Assembly (NCBI GenBank): GCA_029688825.1
Contig: JARUKX010000034.1
Span: forward strand, 1 to 40,425
From: Haloarculaceae archaeon H-GB1-1
GTDB lineage: Archaea; Halobacteriota; Halobacteria; Halobacteriales; Haloarculaceae
Length of the DNA: 40,425 nucleotides
Direction of reading: 5' to 3'
The notes under the pieces: model-generated
Told to the model about the DNA's origin: nothing
The model's input: the letters and a program-made list of their open reading frames with translations, nothing else
The model's database searches: none
Translations under genes and position numbers: made by a program
Part shown: piece after piece, positions 32,949 through 40,425 of the stretch
Numbering within the stretch: position 1 is the stretch's first letter
Layout of the letters: each line of letters opens with the position of its first letter

Positions 32949-34864
32949 GTACGGTAGACAGCCAACTCGAGGAGATGCAAGCAGAGATCGAAGACGAAGT
33001 TCCGAGCGACATATCCATTACGGAGGTTACATACGAAGGACCCGAGCTCGTCGTCTACACGCGCGACCCGAAGCAGTTCGCGCAGAACGGCGACCTCATC
33101 CGGCAGCTCGCCAGCAAACTTCGAAAGCGTATCACCGTCCGCCCCGACCCGACGGTCCTCTCGCGCCCCGACGACGCCCGCGAGCGGTTACAGCAGGTCA
33201 TTCCGGAGGAAGCTGGCGTTACTGACCTCGACTTCCACGCCGACACCGGCGAGGTCGTCATCGAGGCCCAGAAGCCGGGCATGGTCATCGGTCGCCACGG
33301 CTCGACGCTCCGGGAGATCACGAAGGAGATCGGCTGGACGCCAGAAGTCGTGCGCACCCCGCCGATCGAGTCCTCCACCGTCTCGAACGTGCGGAACTTC
33401 CTCAAACAGGAACGCGACGAGCGGCGGGACATCCTCGAACGCGTCGGTCGGCAGATCCACCGCGAGGAGATGTCCAACGACGAGTGGGTCCGCATCACGA
33501 CGCTCGGCTGCTGTCGCGAGGTCGGTCGCGCGGCGTTCATCCTCTCGACGCCCGAGACGCGCGTCCTCATCGACTGCGGCGACAAGCCCGGTGCCGAGGA
33601 CGAGGTCCCCTACCTGCAGGTCGAGGAGGCGCTCGGTGCGGGCGCGAACACCATCGACGCCGTCGTCCTCACGCACGCCCACCTGGACCACTCAGCGCTC
33701 ATCCCGCTCCTGTTCAAGTACGGCTACGACGGCCCCATCTACTGCACGGAGCCGACGCGGGACCTCATGGGCCTACTCACCCTCGACTACCTCGACGTCG
33801 CAGCCAAAGAGGGCCGCACCCCGCCGTACCAGTCCGAAATGGTCCGGGAAGCCATCAAGCATACCATCCCGCTGGAGTACGGCGACGTGACCGACATCGC
33901 TCCGGACATCAAGCTCACGTTCCACAACGCGGGTCACATCCTCGGCTCGGCCATCTCGCACTTCCACATCGGCGACGGCCTCTACAACGTCGCCTTCTCC
34001 GGGGACATCCACTACGACGACACCCGCCTGTTCAACGGTGCCGTCAACGAGTTCCCGCGCGTCGAGACGCTCGTCCTGGAGTCCACCTACGGCGGTCGCA
34101 ACGACTACCAGACCGACCAAGAGGACTCCGAGCGCAAGCTCAAGGACGTCATCCAGAAGACCTACGACAAGGGCGGAAAGGTCCTCATCCCCGCGTTCGC
34201 AGTGGGTCGCTCCCAGGAGATCATGCTCGTCCTCGAACAGGCGATGCGGAGCGGCGACATCCCGCGGATGCCCGTCCACCTCGACGGGATGATCTGGGAG
34301 GCGACCGCCATCCACACGACGTATCCGGAGTACCTGCGTGACGACCTCCGTGACCGTATCTTCCACGACGACGAGAACCCGTTCCTCGCCGAGGAGTTCA
34401 ACCACATCGACGGCGGCGAGGAAGAACGCCAGGAGGTCGCAGACGGTGACCCCTGCATCATCCTCTCGACGTCCGGGATGGTCACCGGCGGCCCCATCAT
34501 GTCGTGGCTCGAACACCTCGGCGGCGACTCCAAATCCCGCCTCGTCTTCGTCGGCTACCAGGCCCAGGGTACCCTCGGCCGACGTATCCAGAACGGGTGG
34601 GACGAGATTCCCGTCAACGGCTCCGGCGGCCGCGCCAACACCATGAAGATGAAGATGGACGTCGAGACGGTCGACGGCTTCTCCGGCCACGCCGACCGAC
34701 AGGGGCTGGAGAACTTCGTGAAGACGATGAACCCCCGCCCCGAGAAGGTGCTCTGTGTCCACGGCGACGAGTCCTCCGTGCAGGACCTCTCCTCGTCGCT
34801 CTATCACGACTACAACATGCGGACGTTCGCGCCGAAGAACCTCGAAACGTTCCGCTTCAAGTAG
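32945..34864 (+). CDS. fttA: Transcription termination factor / ribonuclease aCPSF1 (FttA)
   Basis: A 639-residue archaeal homologue of eukaryotic CPSF73. Residues about 1-145 are two KH RNA-binding domains (GMVIGRHGSTLREI is a KH GxxG loop). The metallo-beta-lactamase core follows: HAHLDH at 244-249, FHNAGHILGSA and SGDIHYDDT. The beta-CASP domain contains ESTYGGR and IPAFAVGRSQE, and CVHGDE is near the C-terminus. This family cleaves nascent RNA at U-rich sites and releases RNA polymerase in archaea. It stands alone, with a 252-base leader region shared with the divergent 161-residue protein gene. Confidence 0.96.
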   Translation: MSTVDSQLEEMQAEIEDEVPSDISITEVTYEGPELVVYTRDPKQFAQNGDLIRQLASKLRKRITVRPDPTVLSRPDDARERLQQVIPEEAGVTDLDFHADTGEVVIEAQKPGMVIGRHGSTLREITKEIGWTPEVVRTPPIESSTVSNVRNFLKQERDERRDILERVGRQIHREEMSNDEWVRITTLGCCREVGRAAFILSTPETRVLIDCGDKPGAEDEVPYLQVEEALGAGANTIDAVVLTHAHLDHSALIPLLFKYGYDGPIYCTEPTRDLMGLLTLDYLDVAAKEGRTPPYQSEMVREAIKHTIPLEYGDVTDIAPDIKLTFHNAGHILGSAISHFHIGDGLYNVAFSGDIHYDDTRLFNGAVNEFPRVETLVLESTYGGRNDYQTDQEDSERKLKDVIQKTYDKGGKVLIPAFAVGRSQEIMLVLEQAMRSGDIPRMPVHLDGMIWEATAIHTTYPEYLRDDLRDRIFHDDENPFLAEEFNHIDGGEEERQEVADGDPCIILSTSGMVTGGPIMSWLEHLGGDSKSRLVFVGYQAQGTLGRRIQNGWDEIPVNGSGGRANTMKMKMDVETVDGFSGHADRQGLENFVKTMNPRPEKVLCVHGDESSVQDLSSSLYHDYNMRTFAPKNLETFRFK

Positions 34865-34932
34865 CTCGCTGCCGGTTCGATTTCGCGGCCGCGACGGGAG
34901 TGTTTTTGTTCACCGAGAGCTGACTGAAACGC

Positions 34933-35340
34933 GTGCAGCCACGACCGAAGGTCCGACCGATGCTCGCGCTCGCGACGCTCGTCGCGCTCGTTGCGACGGC
35001 GGGAAGCCTCTTCTTCAGCCAAGTGCTGGGACTTATCCCCTGCGAGCTCTGCTGGTACCAGCGCATCCTGATGTACCCGCTCGTCGTCGTACTCGGCGTC
35101 GCGGCAGTCGAAGAGCGGGCTAACGTCGCGCGGACCGTCCTGCCGCTCTCCACGCTGGGAATCGCGGTCGCCACCTACCACTCGTTCCTGCAGACCACGA
35201 CGAATCAGTCGACGTGTGCGGTCGGAGCCTGCGGGTCGGTCCAGTATCGCATCCTCGGACTGACGATTCCGAACCTCTCACTGGTCGCGTTCGTGCTGGT
35301 GACCGTCGCCGTCGGCCTGGTCTGGTACGCCAGCCGGTGA
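34933..35340 (+). CDS. dsbB: DsbB-like disulfide bond formation protein
   Basis: A 135-residue integral membrane protein with four helices (about 8-30, 47-62, 68-83, 108-132). The first external loop carries the redox pair C37 and C40 in PCELCWYQR, and the second loop carries C95 and C100 in TCAVGAC. This is the DsbB/BdbC layout: electrons pass from an exported thiol oxidase to the quinone pool. The start is GTG 34933; no ATG is better placed. The partner DsbA-like protein is not in the window. It converges with the endonuclease gene. Confidence 0.9.
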   Translation: MQPRPKVRPMLALATLVALVATAGSLFFSQVLGLIPCELCWYQRILMYPLVVVLGVAAVEERANVARTVLPLSTLGIAVATYHSFLQTTTNQSTCAVGACGSVQYRILGLTIPNLSLVAFVLVTVAVGLVWYASR

Positions 35341-35368
35341 AGACGACGGGGTCAACTGTCGACCAAAC

Positions 35369-36181
35369 TCACGCCGACTCCGGCGCATCGGCCGGGTCAA
35401 CGACGTCGCCCGTCTCGGGATAGACGCCCACCTGGTCGCACAGGTCTGCCAGCGGACAGGCCTCGGGGTCGTCGAGACACGCGGGCTTCCGTGCAGTGCA
35501 GTACTCGCGGCCGAACTGGATCATCGCCGTATGGCCGAAGCCGCACTTCTCGGCAGGCACGCCCCGTTCCAGCGCCTCCCGGACGCCTTCGTGGTCGGCG
35601 TCGGCGGGCGCGAGTCCCATCCGGCGAGCGATGCGGTGGACGTGGGTGTCGACGGGGAAGACCCCGCCGCGACCGCCGGCGAACAGCAGGACGCAGTCGG
35701 CGGTCTTCGGGCCGACGCCGGTGACGGAGAGGAGCGTCTCGCGAACCTCGGCGGGATCGCCGTCGGTGACGTACTCGTCGAACGCCGCCGCCGAGCCGAA
35801 CTCCTCGCAGACCCACTGCGCGGCGTCGATAATGACCGTTGACTTCTGGTTGTACAGCCCCGCCGAGCTGATGGTCTCGGCGAGTTCGTCACGGTCCGCG
35901 GCGGCGAGGCTGGCAGCGAGGTCGTCACCGCCGTAGCGAGTCAGCAGGTCGTCGTGGGCCGGCTGGCTCGCCACGTCGGAGGTGTTCTGGCTGAGGATGG
36001 TCCGGACGAGACACTCGAAGGCCGGCTTGCCGCCGTAGGCTTTCGTCCAGTACAGGTCACCGAGGCGGTCGACGACGGCCTCCGCTCGCGTCGCCGGCTC
36101 GCCGGTCCCGAAGGTGGCCGCCCGGCCCCCGCCGTCGGCGCCCCCGCTGATGTTGCGGTCGGGTTCGGGGTCGTCGCTCAT
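35369..36181 (-). CDS. nth: Endonuclease III (DNA glycosylase/AP lyase)
   Basis: Removes oxidised pyrimidines from DNA and nicks abasic sites. The 270-residue protein has a helix-hairpin-helix (LLSVTGVGPKTAD) with catalytic K159 and the conserved D178 in VDTHVHR. The 4Fe-4S cysteines are C228, C235, C242 and C248. Spacing is C-x6-C-x6-C-x5-C rather than the usual C-x6-C-x2-C-x5-C, a four-residue insertion (LDDPEA) in the cluster loop. A TATA-like sequence (minus GCGTTTACTC) lies 20-30 bases upstream of ATG 36181, which supports that start. The first 30 residues are a disordered acidic extension. Confidence 0.94.
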   Translation of the reverse strand: MSDDPEPDRNISGGADGGGRAATFGTGEPATRAEAVVDRLGDLYWTKAYGGKPAFECLVRTILSQNTSDVASQPAHDDLLTRYGGDDLAASLAAADRDELAETISSAGLYNQKSTVIIDAAQWVCEEFGSAAAFDEYVTDGDPAEVRETLLSVTGVGPKTADCVLLFAGGRGGVFPVDTHVHRIARRMGLAPADADHEGVREALERGVPAEKCGFGHTAMIQFGREYCTARKPACLDDPEACPLADLCDQVGVYPETGDVVDPADAPESA

Positions 36182-36235
36182 GGCCGTACGTAATTGCTCG
36201 GTGAGTAAACGCGTCTCGAAACGGCACCAGTGGGT

Positions 36236-36658
36236 CTACTCGGCAGGCTCGACGCGGAGCGTGAGCGTCGCCTCCGCACCAGCTGCGAGAGCGTCGACGA
36301 GGCTTCGGTCGACGTCACCGGCGGCGGCGTCGGCGCCGACCATGACGGTCCGGTCGTCGACGTAGTCGCTGGTCCGGATGACGTGACTCCGCTCGTTCTC
36401 GAAGGAGAGGTCGGGATGGCCGCGGCCCTCGATGGTCTGACTGCGCTCGCCGACCGCGATGGTTGCGACGATGGTCGCGCCGTGGTCCCGACAGGCGGCG
36501 ACGAAGTCCTCGTCGAAGTCGGCGGGAACGCGGTCGGCCTCGATGCCGAGGATGCAGTCCCCGGCGGGCGTGAGGTAGTCGTCGCTCGTGAACTCCAGCG
36601 TGCTAGCGTGCTCGGCACTGACGTGTTCGTGGCCGTGTGCGTGAACGACTTCTTCCAT
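36236..36658 (-). CDS. DUF371 family protein
   Basis: A 140-residue archaeal protein of unknown function. The start MEEVVHAHGHEHVSAEHAST followed by LEFTSDDYLTPAGDCILGIEADR is the conserved DUF371 opening, and HPDLSFENERSHVIRTSDYVDDRTVMVGADAA matches the rest. It is probably a soluble beta-rich protein with a possible metal site from its N-terminal histidines (inference). A small zinc protein gene lies 39 bases upstream in the same direction, so the two may be expressed together. Confidence 0.9.
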   Translation of the reverse strand: MEEVVHAHGHEHVSAEHASTLEFTSDDYLTPAGDCILGIEADRVPADFDEDFVAACRDHGATIVATIAVGERSQTIEGRGHPDLSFENERSHVIRTSDYVDDRTVMVGADAAAGDVDRSLVDALAAGAEATLTLRVEPAE

Positions 36659-36697
36659 GGCCCTGGGTCTCGCCCAGAGCTACTTGAGAGAGTCGAG

Positions 36698-36850
36698 TCA
36701 CGCCGAGACGGTAACCGTCACCGCGCCGCACGCGCACTCGTAGGCCCGGCGCTCCCCGTGGCCGGTCCGGTAGACGAGCATACACTGGTCGTCGGTGAGT
36801 TCCCGGTCGCAGTCCCCCGCGTCGCACGTACACGCGATTTCGTCGAGCAT
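36698..36850 (-). CDS. 50-residue zinc-finger protein
   Basis: MLDEIACTCDAGDCDRELTD begins a small protein with cysteines at 7, 9, 14 and 23 and a CAC pair at 39 and 41. This is enough for a zinc knuckle, although the spacing is irregular (CxC, then C, and again CxC). Minus-strand GGTTTAAC (36876-36883) lies about 26 bases upstream, as in a leaderless gene. It precedes the DUF371 gene. Function is unknown. Confidence 0.65.
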   Translation of the reverse strand: MLDEIACTCDAGDCDRELTDDQCMLVYRTGHGERRAYECACGAVTVTVSA

Positions 36851-36875
36851 ACCAGTACGAGGCCGTGGCAGGCCC

Positions 36876-36883
36876 GTTAAACC
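36876..36883 (-). promoter_or_regulatory. TATA-like box of the zinc-finger/DUF371 unit
   Basis: Minus-strand GGTTTAAC, 26-33 bases upstream of ATG 36850, fitting a leaderless transcript. Confidence 0.5.
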
Positions 36884-36932
36884 GAGCCATCCCCGGAGTG
36901 GAAGTGAAAGTGACCGACGACACCGACGTAAA

Positions 36933-36940
36933 GGCTATAG
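36933..36940 (+). promoter_or_regulatory. TATA-like box of the GH2-like gene
   Basis: GGCTATAG, 23-30 bases upstream of ATG 36963, fitting a leaderless transcript and supporting that start. Confidence 0.5.
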
Positions 36941-36962
36941 CCACGGCGGACGCCCCCGTGAT

Positions 36963-38807
36963 ATGGTTCGCGAGTGGCGCGCGGCGTCGGTCGAGCCGAC
37001 TGCGGAGCCTCCCTCACCCGACGGGTGGGAGCCGGTCTCGGTCCCGGGCCGTCCCGAGTCGTTCGCAGGTGCCGCCGCGGTCGCGTACGGGTCGCTGTTC
37101 GACGACCCGCGAGAACCGGACGACGAGCGTGCACTGCTCGAACTGGACGGACTGTACGCCCACGCTCGCGTCTGGCTGAACGAGGACCTCGTCGCCGAAC
37201 ACGACGCGTACTTCGAGCCGCTGCAGGTGGACTTCGAGCCGGACGGGGAGAACCTCCTCGTCGTGGAGTGTCGCCGCCCCGACGACAGGTACGGCGGCAT
37301 CTACGACACCGAAACCGTCCCCGACACCGAACGCGTCCCGGGAATCTGGTGGGGCGCGAGCGTCACGCCACAGCCCGACTCGTACGTCGGGGCCGTTCGC
37401 GCCCGCCCACGTATCGCGGAGGGAACTGCGGTCATCGACGTCGAGGTCGACGTGGTCGCCGGCTCGGACCTCGACGACAGGGTTACCGTCACGCTCCGAC
37501 CCGCAGGTGACTCGCCGGGCGGCGGGACGATGGACAGGGTTCCCGTGTCCGCCGAGGCGGGCACGCGGACCACCGTCGAGAAGACAGTGGAGGTCCGCGA
37601 CCCGAGCCTGTGGTGGCCACGCGGATTCGGACAGCAGAATCGCTACACAGTCCGCGCGAAGCTCGGCGACTCGGCGCGGACCGTGACGACCGGTTTCAGG
37701 ATCGTTTCGTTCGACGGCGAGTCGCTCCAGATCAACGGCCAGCAGGTCCCGGTCCGTGGGGTCACGCTTCTCTCGGCTCGCGAAGTCGACGTGGAGCGGG
37801 CGCTGGAGTGCAACGCCAACCTCGTTCGTCTCGCCGGCCACGTTCCCTCCCCCGCGTTCGTCCAGCGGGCCGACGAGGTCGGCCTGCTCGTCTGGCAGGG
37901 CCTGCCGCTCGTCGGGTCCGGCTCGTTCGACACCGAACGCGGTTCGTCGCTGGCAGCACGCATCGACGACCAGTACCGTCACGCTCCGAGTTCGATCGCG
38001 TTCAGCGTCCACGAGAATCCGCTGGACCTCTTTCCGGACCGGCTCGGGTCCGGACTGCTCGACCGGCTCCGGCTCCGCTGGCGAGTGTGGCGTTCCGAGT
38101 ACGACCACGGACCCGCCCGCGAGGTCGCGTCGGCACTACCGGACGATGCGGTCACCCTTCCAGTCGTCGGGCCGCCGGGCACCGACCCCGACGCCGCCAC
38201 CATCGCGCCGGGGTGGGACTACGGCGAGCCCGAGGACGTCTCGTGGCTCCTCGACACCTATCCATCGCTCTCGACCGTCGTCGGTGGGTTCGGCGTCGGG
38301 TCCGTGGGCGTCACAGACCCCGAGGAACTCGCAGGGTTCGACCGGGAGAAGCACGCGGCTCACGCCTCGCTCTCCGACCGAGCGGAGTCACAGGCCTACC
38401 AGGCGCGGGCCCTCTCGACGATAGCCGAGACGCTCCGTCAGCGGGATTGCGGCGTCGTCGTCGCCACGGCGCTACGGGACCTCGCCGACGCCGGACTCGG
38501 CGTGTACGCCCGCGATGGATCACCCAAGGCCGCGGCAGATGCGCTCGCGACGGCCTTCGAGCCCGTCCAGGCGTTCCTCGCGGACCCCGCCGGCAGCGAG
38601 AGCGACGTCGTCGTCCACAACGACACGCCCGACCCAATTTCGGGGACCCTCTCCTGGTCGAGCGACGAAACCGACGGCGAGGCCGAGGTCTCCGTCGACC
38701 CGTGCGACCAGGCGGTCGCGACGACCGTGTCACTTCCATCGACCGGCCGTATCGAACTCACCGTCGACCACCCTCGCGGAACCAGTACAAATACGTACCG
38801 CATGTGA
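36963..38807 (+). CDS. GH2-like protein, probably catalytically inactive
   Basis: A 614-residue protein laid out like glycoside hydrolase family 2. A jelly-roll sugar-binding domain (about 15-150; LDGLYAHARVWLNEDLVAEHDAYFEP) is followed by an immunoglobulin-like domain (150-250, ending LWWPRGFGQQNRYTV) and a TIM-barrel part (260-560; NANLVRLAGH, ADEVGLLVWQGLPL). At the acid/base site it reads SIAFSVHEN (E351 available). At the nucleophile site, normally SEFG, it reads GGFG at 441-444, so the nucleophilic glutamate is missing. It may bind a glycan rather than cut it. No signal peptide is visible. ATG 36963 follows a TATA box at leaderless spacing. Confidence 0.8.
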   Translation: MVREWRAASVEPTAEPPSPDGWEPVSVPGRPESFAGAAAVAYGSLFDDPREPDDERALLELDGLYAHARVWLNEDLVAEHDAYFEPLQVDFEPDGENLLVVECRRPDDRYGGIYDTETVPDTERVPGIWWGASVTPQPDSYVGAVRARPRIAEGTAVIDVEVDVVAGSDLDDRVTVTLRPAGDSPGGGTMDRVPVSAEAGTRTTVEKTVEVRDPSLWWPRGFGQQNRYTVRAKLGDSARTVTTGFRIVSFDGESLQINGQQVPVRGVTLLSAREVDVERALECNANLVRLAGHVPSPAFVQRADEVGLLVWQGLPLVGSGSFDTERGSSLAARIDDQYRHAPSSIAFSVHENPLDLFPDRLGSGLLDRLRLRWRVWRSEYDHGPAREVASALPDDAVTLPVVGPPGTDPDAATIAPGWDYGEPEDVSWLLDTYPSLSTVVGGFGVGSVGVTDPEELAGFDREKHAAHASLSDRAESQAYQARALSTIAETLRQRDCGVVVATALRDLADAGLGVYARDGSPKAAADALATAFEPVQAFLADPAGSESDVVVHNDTPDPISGTLSWSSDETDGEAEVSVDPCDQAVATTVSLPSTGRIELTVDHPRGTSTNTYRM

Positions 38808-39044
38808 ACAAGGCCCACGCGACCGCAAGACGGAACGCGGTTGTGAGCCCGCCTCAGGCACTTCTCCGACCGCAATAGTTAAACGTCCCCCTCCAGTATG
38901 ATGTGACACCAGAACGCCTCCGGCGTTTCGGCAGTATCGTTCGTAGCCCAGCATGACAGGGAACCCTTGTTATCGGCGTTGGTCCACCCCACCAGTCGCT
39001 ACTGCTGCTACACGTCGGAGCGGGAAGGCATCGAGGTTTCAACA

Positions 39045-39935
39045 ATGGTAGATTCGATAGAACAATCCAAGAACGTAGAGGTAACCGAAGACGACCTAGA
39101 GAACAAATCCAAGGGCGAGCTCATCAAGCTCGCCGGGCAGCTCCGAGATCGACGCAACGAGCTGAACCAGATGGCGTCGGAGCGCGCGTCCAGCCGCGAC
39201 GACCTGAACGCCAAAACACGCGAAAAGGTCGACGAGGCGCAGGAACACCGCGAGAAGCGTGACGAGCTCAACGAGCAAGTCCAGGAGCACAAGGAGAAGC
39301 GGAACGAGCTCAACGCCGAAGCGAACAAGCTCTTCGACAAGGTCGACAAGCGAAAGAACGATCTGGAACTCGATCAGGGAAAGAGCATCGACCAGCTCGA
39401 AGACGAGATCGAGGACCTGGAGTTCAAACAGCAGACCGAAGTTCTCAGCGCCGAGGACGAGCGCGAACTCATCGAGAAGATCGAGGTGAAGCGCGAGAAG
39501 CTCCAGAGCAAGAAGGAGAAGCTCAACCAGACTGACGACCTCGACGGCCTCAAAGAAGAGGCCGAGGAGGTCCGCTCCGAAGCCAGCCAGCACCACCAGA
39601 AGGTGACCGAACTGGCCGACGAAGCCCAGGAGCACCACAACCAGATGATCGAGGCCTATCGCGAGGCCGACGAGATCCGCGACGAGGCCGACGAGATGCA
39701 CGAGAAGTTCGTGCAGGCCCAGGAAGCCGCCGACCGCCACCACGAGGACTTCGTCCGCGTCCAGAAGCGCCTGCGCGAACTGGACAAGAAGGAAGAGGAA
39801 GAAGAGCGCAGCAAGCGCGAGGAAGAGCGCGAAGCTGCCCGCGAGGAAGCCGAGGAGATCTACCAGAAGTTCAAGGAAGGCGAGACCCTCGACACCGAGG
39901 ACCTGATGAAGCTGCAGAAGACCGGCCTGCTCTAA
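39045..39935 (+). CDS. Archaeal coiled-coil protein (COG1340-like)
   Basis: A 296-residue protein that is almost entirely coiled coil from about residue 25 to 270, with heptads rich in Glu, Lys and Leu (for example RDRRNELNQMASERASSRDD). It ends in a conserved cap, FKEGETLDTEDLMKLQKTGLL. Archaeal homologues of this type are sometimes annotated as phosphoserine phosphatase, for which there is no supporting motif. An SMC-like role or a structural role is possible but unproven. It lacks ATPase motifs. ATG 39045 is the first start with family-like sequence. The 237 bases upstream hold an AT-rich element (AATAGTTAAACG at 38873) that may be a promoter with a long leader. Confidence 0.85.
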   Translation: MVDSIEQSKNVEVTEDDLENKSKGELIKLAGQLRDRRNELNQMASERASSRDDLNAKTREKVDEAQEHREKRDELNEQVQEHKEKRNELNAEANKLFDKVDKRKNDLELDQGKSIDQLEDEIEDLEFKQQTEVLSAEDERELIEKIEVKREKLQSKKEKLNQTDDLDGLKEEAEEVRSEASQHHQKVTELADEAQEHHNQMIEAYREADEIRDEADEMHEKFVQAQEAADRHHEDFVRVQKRLRELDKKEEEEERSKREEEREAAREEAEEIYQKFKEGETLDTEDLMKLQKTGLL

Positions 39936-40041
39936 TCCCGGTCGATCTCTCTTTCGTTTGCAGCGCTCGCGGAGCCCCGCGGCCAGCGTCCGCTCCGACG
40001 CCGTACGTACCTTTTTGCCACGGTCACACGTAACTCCGGAC

Positions 40042-40425
40042 ATGGAACACGAGGCCACGGTGGAGGGTATCGGCGTCGGCGTCAGCGACGAGGGACCCGG
40101 CGCGCCCGTCGTACTCCTTCGCGCCCGTGACGAACTGGTTCCGATCTTCGTCAGCACCGATCAGGCCCAGTCGATGCAGCTTGCCCTCGACGGCGAGCCG
40201 TTCGAGCGCCCGCTCACCCACGACCTCATGGTGGACATGGTCGCCGAGTTCGGGGCCGCCATCGACCGCGTCCGCATCGACGATCTCGCCGACGGTACCT
40301 TCTACGCGAAGATCGATACCGAACAGTACAACGGCGGCGAGCGCAAGGAGATGGTCTTCGACGCCCGCCCCTCCGACGGCATCGCCCTCGCGCTCCGCGT
40401 CGACTGTGCCATCATCGTCTCCGAC
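40042..40425 (+). CDS. Bifunctional nuclease family protein (DUF151), truncated by window edge
   Basis: The first 128 residues of a protein that continues past the right edge. MEHEATVEGIGVGVSDEGPG, then VPIFVSTDQAQSMQLALDGEPFERPLTHDLM and the hallmark ARPSDGIALALR place it in the DUF151/BFN family, whose plant members have nuclease activity. The archaeal role is unknown. It starts 106 bases after the coiled-coil gene on the same strand, with its own TATA-like stretch (GTACCTTTTTG) about 30 bases upstream. Confidence 0.9.
   Translation, partial: MEHEATVEGIGVGVSDEGPGAPVVLLRARDELVPIFVSTDQAQSMQLALDGEPFERPLTHDLMVDMVAEFGAAIDRVRIDDLADGTFYAKIDTEQYNGGERKEMVFDARPSDGIALALRVDCAIIVSD

Noticed and set aside
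39045-39935. Phosphoserine phosphatase annotation for the coiled-coil protein
   Set aside because: No HAD motif (DxDxT) is present; the protein is a continuous coiled coil.
1-40425. CRISPR arrays, tRNA genes or rRNA genes
   Set aside because: I looked for regularly spaced repeats and tRNA-like cloverleaf segments in the gaps and saw none.

Overview
The window is chromosomal DNA from a halophilic archaeon (class Halobacteria). The evidence is uniformly high G+C, strongly acidic proteins rich in Asp and Glu, and several archaeal or haloarchaeal hallmarks: glycerol-1-phosphate dehydrogenase for archaeal lipids, the KH-KH-metallo-beta-lactamase-betaCASP termination nuclease (aCPSF1/FttA), a FolC-FolP fusion, a PurN-AICAR-transformylase fusion, an XPB/Rad25-type helicase, and several start codons with a TATA box only about 25-30 bases upstream, as in leaderless haloarchaeal transcripts. 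I saw no rRNA, tRNA, CRISPR array or intact insertion sequence.

Layout. 1-152: tail of an unidentified gene. 347-2903 and 5158-7335: lysine biosynthesis by the succinylase route in two blocks, dapA-dapB-dapD and dapF-lysA. Between them lies a roughly 2.2 kb insert with a small membrane protein, its winged-helix regulator, a copper-binding halocyanin lipoprotein and a truncated regulator. 7332-12760: MFS transporter, purB, a LiaF-like membrane protein and purNH. 12793-16298: a tiny zinc ribbon, a two-helix membrane protein and folCP. 16299-21184: XPB-like helicase, glycosyltransferase and a divergent S9 peptidase. 21222-24838: a hypothetical protein, a Nudix-fold protein without catalytic glutamates, glycerol-1-phosphate dehydrogenase, a 41-residue zinc protein and an SDR-family enzyme. 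24839-25104: a cluster of hairpins. 25105-29658: glutamate synthase. 29973-30708: a decayed membrane-protein gene preceded by a duplicated tail of proS, then the proS terminator. 30652-36181: proS, a hypothetical protein, fttA, a DsbB-like protein and endonuclease III. 36236-40425: DUF371 protein, a small zinc protein, a GH2-like protein that appears to lack its catalytic nucleophile, a coiled-coil protein and the start of a bifunctional-nuclease-family protein.

Together the genes are mostly core metabolism (lysine, purines, folate, glutamate, lipid backbone) and information processing (ProRS, FttA, XPB, endonuclease III). Accessory character is concentrated in three places: the insert at 2904-5157, the hairpin cluster at 24.9-25.1 kb, and the rearranged junction at 30.0-30.7 kb. 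I found no convincing multi-gene defence or mobile system. The most unusual signals are the proS-tail duplication, the hairpin cluster, the two proteins that look like catalytically dead enzymes, and a possible 33-codon upstream frame that overlaps the fttA start by four bases.
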